A stretch of DNA of 64,000 nucleotides from Terriglobia bacterium (GTDB taxonomy: Bacteria; Pseudomonadota; Alphaproteobacteria; Acetobacterales; Acetobacteraceae). This document shows, piece after piece, positions 1 to 8,145 of this stretch (the first letter of the stretch is position 1; the number at the start of each line of letters is the position of its first letter). Under the pieces are notes generated by a model that saw only the letters and a program-made list of their open reading frames with translations, was not told where the DNA came from and did no database searches. A program made the position numbers and the translations under genes. The DNA lies in NCBI GenBank assembly GCA_023511585.1, contig JAIMBF010000006.1, positions 1-64,000 on the forward strand, in the 5' to 3' direction.

Positions 1-23
1 CCGGCCGCCTGAAGGAGAGGAAA

Positions 24-1175
24 ATGGGGATTCCGTTTCATCAGGCCGTTCGCGTCGGCGCTTACATTGTCAAACAGCATCTTCTCGGCCGGAAACGTTA
101 TCCTCTTGTGCTGATGTTAGAGCCGCTGTTTCGCTGCAATTTGGCATGCGCGGGCTGTGGAAAAATCGATTACCCTGCCCCTCTTCTCAACCAGCGGCTA
201 AGCGTTGCCGAGTGTTTGGAAGCGGTTGATGAATGCGGCGCGCCGGTGGTTGTGGTTGCCGGCGGGGAGCCGCTTTTGCACAAAGAAATCGATCAGATCG
301 TTTCAGGCATCATCGCGCGTAAGAAATTTGTTATCGTATGCACAAACGCGCTGTTGTTGGAAAAGAAACTTTCGCTTTTCAAACCAAACCGCTTCTTTAG
401 CTGGTCCGTTCACCTTGATGGTTTGCGCGAAGAGCACGATAAATCCGTCTCGCAAAGCGGTGTTTACGACCGCGCCGTTGCTGCGATTCGGAAGGCGAAA
501 GAAGCGGGCTTTCGCACCTTCATCAACTGCACGCTTTTCTCCGATGCCGACCCGGCTCGGGTTGCTACGTTTTTCGATGAAGTGATGGCGATGGGTGTGG
601 ATGGCATCAGCGTCTCGCCGGGTTATGCGTATGAACGGGCGCCGGATCAGCAGCATTTCCTTAACCGCCGTCGCACGAAGGAGTTGTTCCGGCAGATTTT
701 CGCGCGTGAAGACCGGCGCAAGCGGCGTTGGGCATTCAATCAATCGGCACTGTTTCTCGACTTCCTTGCCGGCAATCGCACCTATCACTGCACGCCTTGG
801 GGCAACCCGACACGCAATATCTTCGGCTGGCAACGGCCGTGCTACCTGCTCGGCGAAAGCTATGCCAAAACCTTTAAGGAATTGATGGAAACCACGGATT
901 GGGATAGTTACGGGACGGGCAATTACGAAAAATGCGCCGATTGCATGGTGCATTCAGGGTATGAAGCAACGGCGGTAGCCGAGGCCGTGCGGAAACCGTG
1001 GGAATTGGCAAAGGTTGCCCTTCGCGGCGTGCGCACGGAAGGACCGATGGCGCCGGATATCCCGCTGGACCGCCAACGGCCGGCCCAATACGTGTTCAGC
1101 CGCCACGTCGCAGAAGCAATGGCCCGCTTACAAAATCAGCGGCCTGAGCCGGAGCTCTCGGACGCCGCCGATTAA
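24..1175 (+). CDS. hpnH: Adenosyl-hopene transferase HpnH (radical SAM)
   Basis: The 383-residue protein carries the radical-SAM cluster motif C38-x3-C42-x2-C45 (CNLACAGC), followed by a GGEPLL segment that contacts S-adenosylmethionine. A second Cys pair (CADC) lies in the C-terminal third, as in HpnH. HpnH adds the 5'-deoxyadenosyl group to diploptene to make adenosylhopane, the first step of extended hopanoid side-chain synthesis. An AAGGAGAGGAAA ribosome site precedes the ATG. The first 12 bases of the window read Pro-Ala-Ala-stop in frame, so an upstream gene probably ends there and the operon enters from the left. The 3' end overlaps the convergent hpnG by 48 bp. Confidence 0.95.
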   Translation: MGIPFHQAVRVGAYIVKQHLLGRKRYPLVLMLEPLFRCNLACAGCGKIDYPAPLLNQRLSVAECLEAVDECGAPVVVVAGGEPLLHKEIDQIVSGIIARKKFVIVCTNALLLEKKLSLFKPNRFFSWSVHLDGLREEHDKSVSQSGVYDRAVAAIRKAKEAGFRTFINCTLFSDADPARVATFFDEVMAMGVDGISVSPGYAYERAPDQQHFLNRRRTKELFRQIFAREDRRKRRWAFNQSALFLDFLAGNRTYHCTPWGNPTRNIFGWQRPCYLLGESYAKTFKELMETTDWDSYGTGNYEKCADCMVHSGYEATAVAEAVRKPWELAKVALRGVRTEGPMAPDIPLDRQRPAQYVFSRHVAEAMARLQNQRPEPELSDAAD

Positions 1176-1811
1176 CGCCCGCCGCGCCGCTTGAGCATCG
1201 CGTGCAAGGGCAACCAGCGCCGGCAACTGCGAGGGCTTTCTGAAAAGCCCGGAAATAAGCCGAACGATATCGATTTCCCCTTTTTCCCCGAGTGCCGTCA
1301 GCGCGACCGGCGGAAGGCTTCGCTCGGCCGGGTCGCACACGGCCCGAAGCACTGCGAACGGCAAGCTGTGTTGCGCTGCGACCTCCGCCAGCGCACCGCT
1401 TTCCAGATCAATCGCCGCAGCTCCGGTTTGCTGCCAAAGCTTCCGTTTTTGAGCGGCATCCGCGACAACATTTCCATCCCCAAGCAATCGCGCAACGTTA
1501 GCGCCGCCAAGCCATTCTAACAGATTCGGGTCGGCCGGAAATTCTCTATCGGCGCCAAGCACCAGACGCGGCACCAGCACATCGCCTGGCCGCAGGGTGG
1601 GATCGAGCCCGCCCGCAAATCCGAAACTCAACAATGCGCGCGCACCGCGCTTGACGAGGAGCAAAGCCGCTTTCCTTGCGCCTTCGGTTGTTCCGCCTCC
1701 GGAAACAACAAAGCCGAGCTGCCGCGCAAGTTCCGCTTCTACAACAAGACCTGTCAGTATTCCTAACTTAGGAACTGCTTGCCCGATAGGCTCCGGCCCC
1801 TTGGCGTTCAC
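1128..1811 (-). CDS. hpnG: Hopanoid-associated nucleoside phosphorylase HpnG
   Basis: This is a 227-residue phosphorylase/5'-methylthioadenosine nucleosidase-fold protein. Visible motifs are the glycine-rich SFGFAGGLDP with RPGDVLVP, the substrate-binding DLESGALAEVA segment, and LRAVCDPA carrying the Arg...Asp pair. HpnG removes adenine from adenosylhopane to give ribosylhopane, so its partner is the convergent hpnH. I chose the GTG at 1809-1811 because it forms a GTGA overlap with the nitrile hydratase alpha stop. The longer upstream reading frame only shadows that gene. It is the last gene of a seven-gene minus-strand operon, so translation is probably coupled to the nitrile hydratase. Another purine-type nucleoside as substrate cannot be excluded. 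Confidence 0.88.
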   Translation of the reverse strand: MNAKGPEPIGQAVPKLGILTGLVVEAELARQLGFVVSGGGTTEGARKAALLLVKRGARALLSFGFAGGLDPTLRPGDVLVPRLVLGADREFPADPNLLEWLGGANVARLLGDGNVVADAAQKRKLWQQTGAAAIDLESGALAEVAAQHSLPFAVLRAVCDPAERSLPPVALTALGEKGEIDIVRLISGLFRKPSQLPALVALARDAQAARRALIGGVRELRLRPLIL

Positions 1812-2389
1812 GGAACCTTCGGCACCGTAACGCCAATCATGTCGGTTGCCCGCACCAGTTTTGCAAGCCGTTCTTCCGACCATCCCTCTGTGTTCGCCGG
1901 GCGTAGAGGCAAGACCATCCAGCGGTAATCGGCAGTCGAGTCCACCACGCGGATGCGCGTGCTCTCGGGAAGCACAGTGCCCCATTCTGCCAACACGCCG
2001 CGCGGGTCACGCACCGCGCGGGCGCGGTAAGCAACGGATTTGTACCAAAACGGAGGGTAACCGAGTACCGCCCGCGGATAACAACTGCACAATGTGCAAA
2101 CCACCAGATGGTGCACGTCGGGCGTATTTTCGGCCACGCCAAGCGGCGGCGCACCGCGCATCGTAATGTTCAGAAGTTCCGCCGCCCGAGTGCCGTCACG
2201 GAGCAGCAAGGCGCGATAATCGGGATCCACCCAGGCTTTTGCCACCATGCGCGCGCCTTGCTCGGGGCTTGCGCGCTCCGTAACGGCAATGGTCTCGAAA
2301 ATTTCCGCGTCCGTGACCAATCCTTTTGCCGAAAGCACGCTGCGGAGTGCCGCGAAGACGCGCTCTTCCGGGTATTGTTCCCACTTCAT
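1808..2389 (-). CDS. Nitrile hydratase / thiocyanate hydrolase-type alpha (metal) subunit
   Basis: The 193-residue subunit has the claw-setting metal motif C98-T-L-C101-S-C103, in which the middle cysteines become sulfinic/sulfenic acids. Threonine at the second position is typical of cobalt enzymes; iron enzymes have serine. Later the alpha-subunit block YPPFWYKS and YRARAVRDPRGVL is clear. The family hydrates nitriles to amides (nitrile hydratase, toyocamycin nitrile hydratase) or hydrolyses thiocyanate. The length is near nitrile hydratase alpha (about 200) and shorter than ScnC (about 243). The start ATG overlaps the preceding stop as ATGA. No dedicated cobalt-loading activator was recognised next to it. 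Confidence 0.9.
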   Translation of the reverse strand: MKWEQYPEERVFAALRSVLSAKGLVTDAEIFETIAVTERASPEQGARMVAKAWVDPDYRALLLRDGTRAAELLNITMRGAPPLGVAENTPDVHHLVVCTLCSCYPRAVLGYPPFWYKSVAYRARAVRDPRGVLAEWGTVLPESTRIRVVDSTADYRWMVLPLRPANTEGWSEERLAKLVRATDMIGVTVPKVP

Positions 2390-2670
2390 AGTGCCTCCAA
2401 CCAGGAACCGTAGAGCTCCACAAGAACGTCGTGTTCCGGCCGCGTGTCCGGCCAGAGGTCTTTGGCACTGAACAACACGTGATAGAGCGGAAGCACCGGC
2501 GCCGGCCGGGCAAAGGCCAAATCTTCGGGGTTGCGAAATTCGCCGAGCGATCGAACCAGCGTGCCTTCGCGCCCGCGCACATAATGCGGCGTGCGAATAT
2601 GTGCCGGCCCCCTGGCTTCCGGCCAATCAAGCCGCACGCGTACCTTTGCTCCCGGTTCGAGGGTAGGCAT
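2386..2670 (-). CDS. Nitrile hydratase beta subunit, separate C-terminal half
   Basis: This 94-residue protein matches the C-terminal SH3-like half of nitrile hydratase beta. It opens with PGAKVRVRLDWP, continues with HIRTPHYVRGREGTLVR, and ends with YHVLFSAKDLWPD before a VLVELYGSWLE strand. In ordinary nitrile hydratases this is fused to the helical N-terminal half. Here the halves are separate genes, as in thiocyanate hydrolase (ScnA with ScnB) and toyocamycin nitrile hydratase. The ATG shares one base with the stop of the upstream half (TAATG) and the stop overlaps the alpha-subunit ATG. That indicates tightly coupled synthesis of one heterotrimeric unit. Confidence 0.88.
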   Translation of the reverse strand: MPTLEPGAKVRVRLDWPEARGPAHIRTPHYVRGREGTLVRSLGEFRNPEDLAFARPAPVLPLYHVLFSAKDLWPDTRPEHDVLVELYGSWLEAL

Positions 2671-2987
2671 TAGGCGGCCTCCAAGGCGGCAAGAAGCTCG
2701 GCCTCGCTGATGATTCCCTTACCGAGAAGGGTTGAGACGATGGAACGGAGCCAGCGCTGATAATAACCCAGGCGAAGATAATCTTCCTCAGGAATCGCTT
2801 CGATACCGCGCCGGAGTTCGTCGACGCTCATGATGCCTTTCTGCCCGAGAACCTGCCGCAGCGCATCCACCTCACGATCGAAATCGCTCAGCGTATGCGG
2901 GCTGAGATCGATGCGTTCGCAAAGAAAACGCTCAACCCCTCCGAGGTCGTGATGTGCGCGGGGTCGCGGTATGCTATCCGACGGCAT
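2670..2987 (-). CDS. Nitrile hydratase beta subunit, separate N-terminal half
   Basis: This 105-residue helical protein resembles the N-terminal half of nitrile hydratase beta. The clearest match is the stretch from RRGIEAIPEEDYL through LGYYQRWLRSIVSTLL to KGIISEAELL, which parallels the beta-subunit pattern of a YYxxWL helix followed by a G-[IV]-[IL]-[ST] turn. Nitrile hydratase activator proteins share this pattern, so an accessory role is a less likely alternative. The following gene supplies the missing C-terminal half. A strong AGGGGGG site precedes the ATG. The gap to the upstream SH3 gene is 12 bp, so it lies in the same operon. Confidence 0.85.
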   Translation of the reverse strand: MPSDSIPRPRAHHDLGGVERFLCERIDLSPHTLSDFDREVDALRQVLGQKGIMSVDELRRGIEAIPEEDYLRLGYYQRWLRSIVSTLLGKGIISEAELLAALEAA

Positions 2988-2999
2988 AGATTTCCCCCC

Positions 3000-3947
3000 T
3001 CAGTTGATCGCTTCGTTGGGCAAAGTGCCCCAAAACTCCTCACGCTTGAGATAGCCACGATAATCCCGAACCCGCACTTGGCACCAGTCGCTTGCGGCAT
3101 CGCAATGCAAAATCTGACCGATCACGCCGGGCTGAAGTTTCGCAACCGGCGCGGCGTTTTCATCGGGCTTTTCGCGCAGGACCCGCAAACTCCCGGTTAC
3201 CATGAAGGTACGGCGCCCCGTCAGGGTTGCTTGATGCACCCAGCCCCGCACCCCGTCCGGATCTCGAATAAGCCGCCAAACATCAAACTCCCGCTCAATT
3301 TCCACGGGCAGATTGCGACGCTTATAAACCCAATCAATCGGATAGCGCGTGCCTGGGCCGGCGCGAAGGTTCACCTCATCTGCGCGAAGCGCCGCGAAAC
3401 GGGGCAGCGGCAATCCGGATGCGCTTCCTTTTGTCAGAGCGGTGGAAGACGGTGGGGAAGCGGGGCCTTCGGAGGCGGCTGCAGCCTTCTGATTCGGCCC
3501 TGCTTGCGGCGGATTTTCTGTCGGTGATGGTGCTGCCCCGTTTTGGGTCGGCGAGGTGGTCGCCTGGATGGAAGCGGCGGTTTTTTCGGCAGGCGCGCTC
3601 GATGGATTTTCAGATCCCGATCGCGCGGCTGTGGCCGCGGCAGGATGGCTCAGGCGACGGCTTTCCGCCTTATGCTTTGTCTTGTGCGTGTGCTGGGCCG
3701 TGTTCGCGGATGTTTCTGCCCCGGGCTGCCGGGTTTCGGCTGACGGCGCCGACGATGCCGACGGCGGAATCGGCGGTGCGGGAAGGGGAGCGGCGGTTTC
3801 GGCCTGGCTCTGGGCAAAAACCGGGAAGGGGCCAAAACCCATCAACAGGCCAGCCAGAACGCAATAATGCAAGCCGCGCAGAATCCCCGAAAAACCAAAA
3901 AAATCCCCTCTCCAGGACCGCCGCCGGGGCCAGGGGACTGCGTTCAT
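3000..3947 (-). CDS. Exported protein with two C-terminal bacterial SH3 domains
   Basis: The 315-residue protein has a basic N-terminus and a hydrophobic segment ending in PVFAQ, which looks like a signal peptide. A low-complexity Pro/Ala/Ser/Thr linker of roughly 150 residues follows. Two SH3_4-type domains end the protein: VNLRAGPGTRYPIDWVY... then W-x-LIRDPDGVRGWVH, and SLRVLREKP...DWCQVRVRDYRGYLKREEFWG. Such proteins usually sit in the periplasm and bind peptidoglycan or protein partners. I chose the ATG at 3945-3947 because it starts just before the signal sequence; the upstream extension is low complexity and overlaps the neighbour. It lies between the DsrE-like gene and the nitrile hydratase genes, with small gaps. 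Its link to either is unknown. Confidence 0.82.
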   Translation of the reverse strand: MNAVPWPRRRSWRGDFFGFSGILRGLHYCVLAGLLMGFGPFPVFAQSQAETAAPLPAPPIPPSASSAPSAETRQPGAETSANTAQHTHKTKHKAESRRLSHPAAATAARSGSENPSSAPAEKTAASIQATTSPTQNGAAPSPTENPPQAGPNQKAAAASEGPASPPSSTALTKGSASGLPLPRFAALRADEVNLRAGPGTRYPIDWVYKRRNLPVEIEREFDVWRLIRDPDGVRGWVHQATLTGRRTFMVTGSLRVLREKPDENAAPVAKLQPGVIGQILHCDAASDWCQVRVRDYRGYLKREEFWGTLPNEAIN

Positions 3948-3970
3948 CGAAATTTGTCGCCTTTCGTCCG

Positions 3971-4357
3971 TCAAAGTGAAATAATTTGACCCCCCTCGCT
4001 TGCTGCCAAAAAACTCGCGACGCCCGCAACTTCCACCCCCGGCCAGAGCGCCGCCGTCTCCAAGCCTTCGGCAACCATGCCGGCTTCGCAAACCAGCAGA
4101 CGGACGCCGAGCTCGCGCGCGGCTTCCCGCAGAGCTTCGAAGCCCGCTATGCCGCGGGATGTCAGCACGCTCTCCCGCTCTGCTCCGGACAGTTTAGACC
4201 AATCCGCAAGCAACGCGCGGCAGCCGGCATTGGTTGCAAACACGGTGGTGGGACGTCCCAAGGCAGCCGCGCCCGCCGCCAGCACAAAGGCGTAGTGTGC
4301 CCGTTCATGCGTTCCGGAAATCAACAAAATTCCCAGCGGCTCATACGAAGCAGACAC
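3971..4357 (-). CDS. DsrE/DsrF-like family protein
   Basis: The protein of about 128 residues has the alternating strand/helix pattern of the DsrE fold: LGILLISGTHERAHYAFVLAAGAAALGRPTTVFAT near the start, ELGVRLLVCEAGMVAEGL in the second half, then VEVAGVASFLAA. Members move persulfide sulfur or serve as small structural proteins. The Cys in LLVCEAGM is where many relatives carry the sulfur-relay cysteine. I chose the GTG at 4355-4357 because GAAGGGA lies just upstream; ATGs at 4375 and 4390 are alternatives. It overlaps the MoeB/ThiF gene, whose sulfur-carrier activation chemistry would suit a sulfur-transfer partner. Confidence 0.72.
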   Translation of the reverse strand: MSASYEPLGILLISGTHERAHYAFVLAAGAAALGRPTTVFATNAGCRALLADWSKLSGAERESVLTSRGIAGFEALREAARELGVRLLVCEAGMVAEGLETAALWPGVEVAGVASFLAASEGGQIISL

Positions 4358-5165
4358 GTGTCGTCCCTTCGGCATGGTGTGAAAGATCATGCCATTTCCG
4401 CTCCGCCCCGCAGAGCGGACAGGCCGGGTCGCGCCTCAGGCGGATCAGCCGAAACCGTGCGCTGAGCGCATCCCAAATCAAAAGCCGGCCGGAAAGGCTT
4501 TGCCCGATACCAAGAATTTCTTTCAGCACTTCGGTTGCTTGCAGCGTCCCCATCACGCCCGTCACAGCCCCAAGCACACCTGCCTCCGCGCAGCTGGGCA
4601 CAAGCCCTTCGGGAGGCGGTTCGGGATAAAGGCAACGATAGCACGGCCCTTCCGGATCGGCATGCGGTTTGAACGTGGCCAGCTGACCTTCAAACCGAAG
4701 CACCGCGGCGGAGATCAGCGTCCGCCCGGACAACACACAAGCATCGGCAACCAAGAAGCGGGTGGGGAAATTATCGGTCCCGTCGCAAACGATGTCGTAA
4801 GCGGAAACCAGCTCGGAGACGTTTGTCGCATCCAGGCGAATCGCATGCGGCACAACGTTTACCAGCGGGTTGATCTCGCGCGCTGCGGCGGCCACTGAAT
4901 CCACTTTGGCCATACCGAGTCGTGCCGTGGTGTGCGCAATCTGGCGCTGCAGGTTGGAAAGCTCGACCACATCATTATCGACAATGCCGATGGTTCCGAC
5001 ACCGGCTGCCGCAAGGTAGAGCGCCAAGGGGCAGCCTAGGCCCCCTGCGCCGATCACCAGAACTCGGGCTGCGCGCAACTTTGCCTGGCCCGTTCCGCCC
5101 ACTTCGGCAAGCAGAATGTGGCGCGCATAGCGGGAAATTTCTTCTTCGCTAAAATCAAGGTCCAT
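4341..5165 (-). CDS. MoeB/ThiF/HesA-family sulfur-carrier adenylyltransferase
   Basis: The 274-residue E1-like enzyme begins [19 protein letters not shown], like MoeB. It has the ATP-binding [19 protein letters not shown], the acidic [15 protein letters not shown] stretch, catalytic [10 protein letters not shown], and two zinc CxxC pairs (CYRC and CPLC). The family adenylates the C-terminal glycine of small ubiquitin-like carriers such as MoaD or ThiS. No MoaD/ThiS-like gene is nearby, so the partner is unknown. The ATG at 5163-5165 fits the family start; an in-frame ATG at 5177 is four codons upstream. It leads the minus-strand operon and diverges from queC across 55 bp. Confidence 0.9.
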   Translation of the reverse strand: MDLDFSEEEISRYARHILLAEVGGTGQAKLRAARVLVIGAGGLGCPLALYLAAAGVGTIGIVDNDVVELSNLQRQIAHTTARLGMAKVDSVAAAAREINPLVNVVPHAIRLDATNVSELVSAYDIVCDGTDNFPTRFLVADACVLSGRTLISAAVLRFEGQLATFKPHADPEGPCYRCLYPEPPPEGLVPSCAEAGVLGAVTGVMGTLQATEVLKEILGIGQSLSGRLLIWDALSARFRLIRLRRDPACPLCGAERKWHDLSHHAEGTTRVCFV

Positions 5166-5220
5166 AATTCTAAACATAGGCTCTTGCACGGTTTTGGCGA
5201 AGACCCCCATTTCCCTTGTC

Positions 5221-5949
5221 ATGACCCAAGCAGAGGATAAAGCGCTGGTGTTATTTTCCGGCGGGCAGGATTCCACCATTTGCCTGGCTTGGGCGCTGGC
5301 TCGGTATGCGTGGGTGGAAACCGTCGGTTTCACCTACGGGCAACGGCATATGGTGGAACTCGCCTGCCGCAGCCCGATCCGTGCGCAACTCTCAAAGATG
5401 AAAGACTGGGGGGCCCGACTCGGCCCCGACCATATGGTGGACCTTACCGGCGCCATAAAGGCGGTTGGCTCAACCGCACTCACGGAGGAGGCCGAGATTT
5501 GCCTGACCGAGGAAGGGCTGCCGAACACCTTTGTGCCGGGGCGCAATTTGTTTTTCTTTACCGCTGCTGCCGCAATCGCCTATCGCCGCGGGTTGCGCCG
5601 GATCGTGGGCGGAATGTGCGAAACGGACTTCTCCGGCTACCCCGATTGCCGCGACGATACCATCAAAGCCATGCAGCTCGCGCTCAATCTCGGCATGCAG
5701 CGGCGTTTCATCCTGGAAACGCCGCTGATGTGGAAAAGCAAAGCGGAGAGTTTTGCGCTGGCGCATGCCCTTGGCGGGCCGGAGCTTGTGGCCCTGGTCG
5801 TGGAAAGCACCCATAGCTGTTATCTCGGGGAACGCGGCATCCGCCATCCTTGGGGATACGGCTGCGGGCAATGTCCCGCCTGCGTGTTGCGCGCCAAGGG
5901 GTGGGAGGAATGGCAGGCGCGGCTTCCGACGGAATTGGGGAAGCGCTAA
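5221..5949 (+). CDS. queC: 7-cyano-7-deazaguanine synthase QueC
   Basis: The 242-residue enzyme has the PP-loop SGGQDST near its N-terminus and the zinc-binding C-terminal set HSCYLG...[13 protein letters not shown], both diagnostic of QueC. QueC converts 7-carboxy-7-deazaguanine, ATP and ammonia to preQ0, the nitrile precursor of queuosine. I used the ATG at 5221; a TTG at 5194 would add nine residues. No queD, queE, queF or tgt gene is in the window. The last bases overlap the convergent EI gene by four. Its divergent neighbour operon encodes a nitrile hydratase, and preQ0 is itself a nitrile. Confidence 0.95.
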   Translation: MTQAEDKALVLFSGGQDSTICLAWALARYAWVETVGFTYGQRHMVELACRSPIRAQLSKMKDWGARLGPDHMVDLTGAIKAVGSTALTEEAEICLTEEGLPNTFVPGRNLFFFTAAAAIAYRRGLRRIVGGMCETDFSGYPDCRDDTIKAMQLALNLGMQRRFILETPLMWKSKAESFALAHALGGPELVALVVESTHSCYLGERGIRHPWGYGCGQCPACVLRAKGWEEWQARLPTELGKR

Positions 5950-7841
5950 GCGGACCACTCTTTGGCGGGATCAAACTCCGCCAGCAGTTTGCGAATCTGC
6001 GCAGCATCCGATTGCTGCATCACCGTATGCGCAAAGCGAATGCAATTATCCATTCGGAGCTCGCGAACTTTTTGCTTCACGCGCGGCAATGCGCCGGCAT
6101 TCATACTGAAACTGCGCAGCCCCAGCCCGAGCAGGAGGGGGGTGAACTCCGGGTTGCCCGCCATCTCCCCGCAAACGGAGACGGGCTTGCGCACACGCAG
6201 TGCGGCTTCCGTGGCGAATTGCATCATCCGCAGCACGGCGGGATGCAGCGGATCGTAAAGATGCGCCACTTCCGCCTCATTCCGATCCACGGCGAGTGCA
6301 TACATGGTCAGGTCATTGGTGCCGATGGAGAAGAAATCGGCTTCCAGCGCCAGCGCATCGGCGGAAAGCGCTGCCCCCGGCGTTTCCACCATAATGCCGA
6401 GCGGCGGCAGCGGATCCGGCAGCCGTTCGGAACGACGGCGCATCCGGCGGATCACCCGTTCATAGACATCCCGCCCTGCGCGCACCTCGCTCACGGTGGT
6501 GATCATCGGCAGCAAGATGCGTACTGGCCCCGCGAGGGCGGCACGCAAAATTGCGGTCAGTTGCATTTCGAAGAGCTCGGGCTGGCGAAGCAAGAGGCGG
6601 ATGCCGCGCATCCCGAAGGCGGGGTTGACGTAGGGGTATTCCGGCACCAAGCCGGCCGTACTGAGCGCCTCGATATCTTTCTCGCTGCTCCAGTCTAAAA
6701 CGCGGACGGTTGCCGGGTCGCCGGCCAGCGCTTCGATCACAGTACGGTAGGTCTCGGTCAGCTGCTCCTCATCGGGCAAACTTTCGCGGTTCATAAACAG
6801 AAATTCGCTCCGCAAGAGCCCGATCCCCTGAGCGCCCGCCTGGGTGATCAACGGCAGTTCGGCCGGGATTTCGAGGTTGGCTTGCAGTTCGATCCGATGG
6901 CCATCGATCGTCTCGGCCGGCAGCCGGCGCAACCTTGCCCAGCGCTGGCGTTGGCGGGCAAAAACCGTCACCGCGCGTTTCGCGTCGGCCAAGGTCTCTA
7001 TCGAGGGATTGAGCACCACCACGCCGCTATTGCCGTCCACCACCGCCATTTCGCCCGGTTTGGCCGCCTCCGAAACGCCTTCAGCCCCCACAACCGCGGG
7101 CAGCCCATGCGCCCGCAGCATAATCACGGTGTGCCCCTCAAGGCCGCCTTCATCGATAGCCACCCCCACGATTTTTGTGGGGTCGAGCAACGCGGCATCG
7201 GAGGGGCGCATACTTTCGCAGACCAAGACCGAGCCGGGAGGCATTCCGGCAAAGCTTCGGAAAGGTTGGTTCATCAGGTTGCGCAAAAGCCTCCGCCCGA
7301 TTTCCCGCACCTCTTCGGCCCGACGCCGGCGGCTTACGCGATCCTCTTCGCTGGTCCCCTTGCCTCCGGAATGCAAAATGGCCTCGGCGATGGCTTCGCA
7401 CGTATCGAATACGGCGGTTTCCGCGCTCACGAGCCCGTTCGTGATGCGTGAGCGGATACCCTCCAAAAACCGGTTGCCGCGCAGCATTTGGCTATACGCA
7501 TCCAAAAGAGGGGCAATCTCGGCCTGGCTATCCTCCGGCAAAATCGCGAGCCTATTGCGGAGTTTGGCAAGCTGATTGCGCGATTTGGCCAGTGCCATCT
7601 CCAGCCGGACGGTCTCCACCGCGACATCGGCGGCCTGAATTTTGCGCCGCTTGATCTGAAGCGGCGGCTCGGTGGCGCGGAAGACGGGTCCGATGCCAAT
7701 CCCTTCGGAGGCCGCGATGCCTTGCAACCGCCGCTCTTCAAGCGGGGTTTCCGCGCGGGCTTTGGCGCTCTCGGGGTTGGCGAGGGCGCGGGTATTCTCT
7801 ACCGGAGCCGAAGCGGGCTTGGGGTCGTCATTCGGATTCAT
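5946..7841 (-). CDS. ptsI: Phosphoenolpyruvate-protein phosphotransferase (PTS enzyme I)
   Basis: This 631-residue EI has no N-terminal GAF domain, so it resembles PtsI more than PtsP. The phosphorylated histidine is H237 in [12 protein letters not shown]; the usual Thr-Ser before it is Glu-Gly. PEP-binding R344 (LLRSEFLFM), R380, the VETPGAA loop, [17 protein letters not shown] and the catalytic C557 in VCGEMAGN are present. The segment usually written DIGGDK is DWSSEK here (383-388). EI takes phosphate from PEP and passes it to HPr. It overlaps the HPr gene by 14 bp. No sugar permease is encoded nearby, so the relay is probably regulatory. Confidence 0.93.
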   Translation of the reverse strand: MNPNDDPKPASAPVENTRALANPESAKARAETPLEERRLQGIAASEGIGIGPVFRATEPPLQIKRRKIQAADVAVETVRLEMALAKSRNQLAKLRNRLAILPEDSQAEIAPLLDAYSQMLRGNRFLEGIRSRITNGLVSAETAVFDTCEAIAEAILHSGGKGTSEEDRVSRRRRAEEVREIGRRLLRNLMNQPFRSFAGMPPGSVLVCESMRPSDAALLDPTKIVGVAIDEGGLEGHTVIMLRAHGLPAVVGAEGVSEAAKPGEMAVVDGNSGVVVLNPSIETLADAKRAVTVFARQRQRWARLRRLPAETIDGHRIELQANLEIPAELPLITQAGAQGIGLLRSEFLFMNRESLPDEEQLTETYRTVIEALAGDPATVRVLDWSSEKDIEALSTAGLVPEYPYVNPAFGMRGIRLLLRQPELFEMQLTAILRAALAGPVRILLPMITTVSEVRAGRDVYERVIRRMRRRSERLPDPLPPLGIMVETPGAALSADALALEADFFSIGTNDLTMYALAVDRNEAEVAHLYDPLHPAVLRMMQFATEAALRVRKPVSVCGEMAGNPEFTPLLLGLGLRSFSMNAGALPRVKQKVRELRMDNCIRFAHTVMQQSDAAQIRKLLAEFDPAKEWSA

Positions 7842-8145
7842 GAAACCCGGCCTCGATCAACGCGGCCAGAGCATCTAGCGCTTCTTTTGCGTCCAATCCT
7901 TCGGCGCGCAGGGTAAGCGTAGCACCGCGTCCGGCCCCTAACATCATCAAGCCCATTATCGAGCGCGCGGAGACGGCAACCCCGTCCTTTTCGACCTCGA
8001 CGGCGGCATCAAAACGCTCGGCAAGAGCCACCAATTTTGCCGCAGCGCGGGCATGCAGCCCGAGCCGGTTCGGTATTACGACCTGGCGGGAAAGGATGGG
8101 CGAGCCGCTGCCTTCGACCGGGTTCGGTGCATGATCCGCACTCAT
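7828..8145 (-). CDS. ptsH: Phosphocarrier protein HPr
   Basis: The 105-residue HPr has a short extra N-terminus before the core. The EI-phosphorylated histidine is H31 in NRLGLHARAAAKLV. The regulatory serine is S62 in SARSIMGLMMLGAG, the site phosphorylated by HprK. Both sites are intact, so HPr can take part in the PEP relay and be modified by the kinase/phosphorylase at the head of this operon. The ATG at 8143-8145 overlaps the EIIA stop as ATGA, which fixes the start; the longer upstream reading frame lies inside the EIIA gene. Confidence 0.94.
   Translation of the reverse strand: MSADHAPNPVEGSGSPILSRQVVIPNRLGLHARAAAKLVALAERFDAAVEVEKDGVAVSARSIMGLMMLGAGRGATLTLRAEGLDAKEALDALAALIEAGFHESE

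Noticed and set aside
5850-6698. 282-codon plus-strand frame opposite enzyme I
   Set aside because: Antisense to conserved EI motifs including the catalytic cysteine region.
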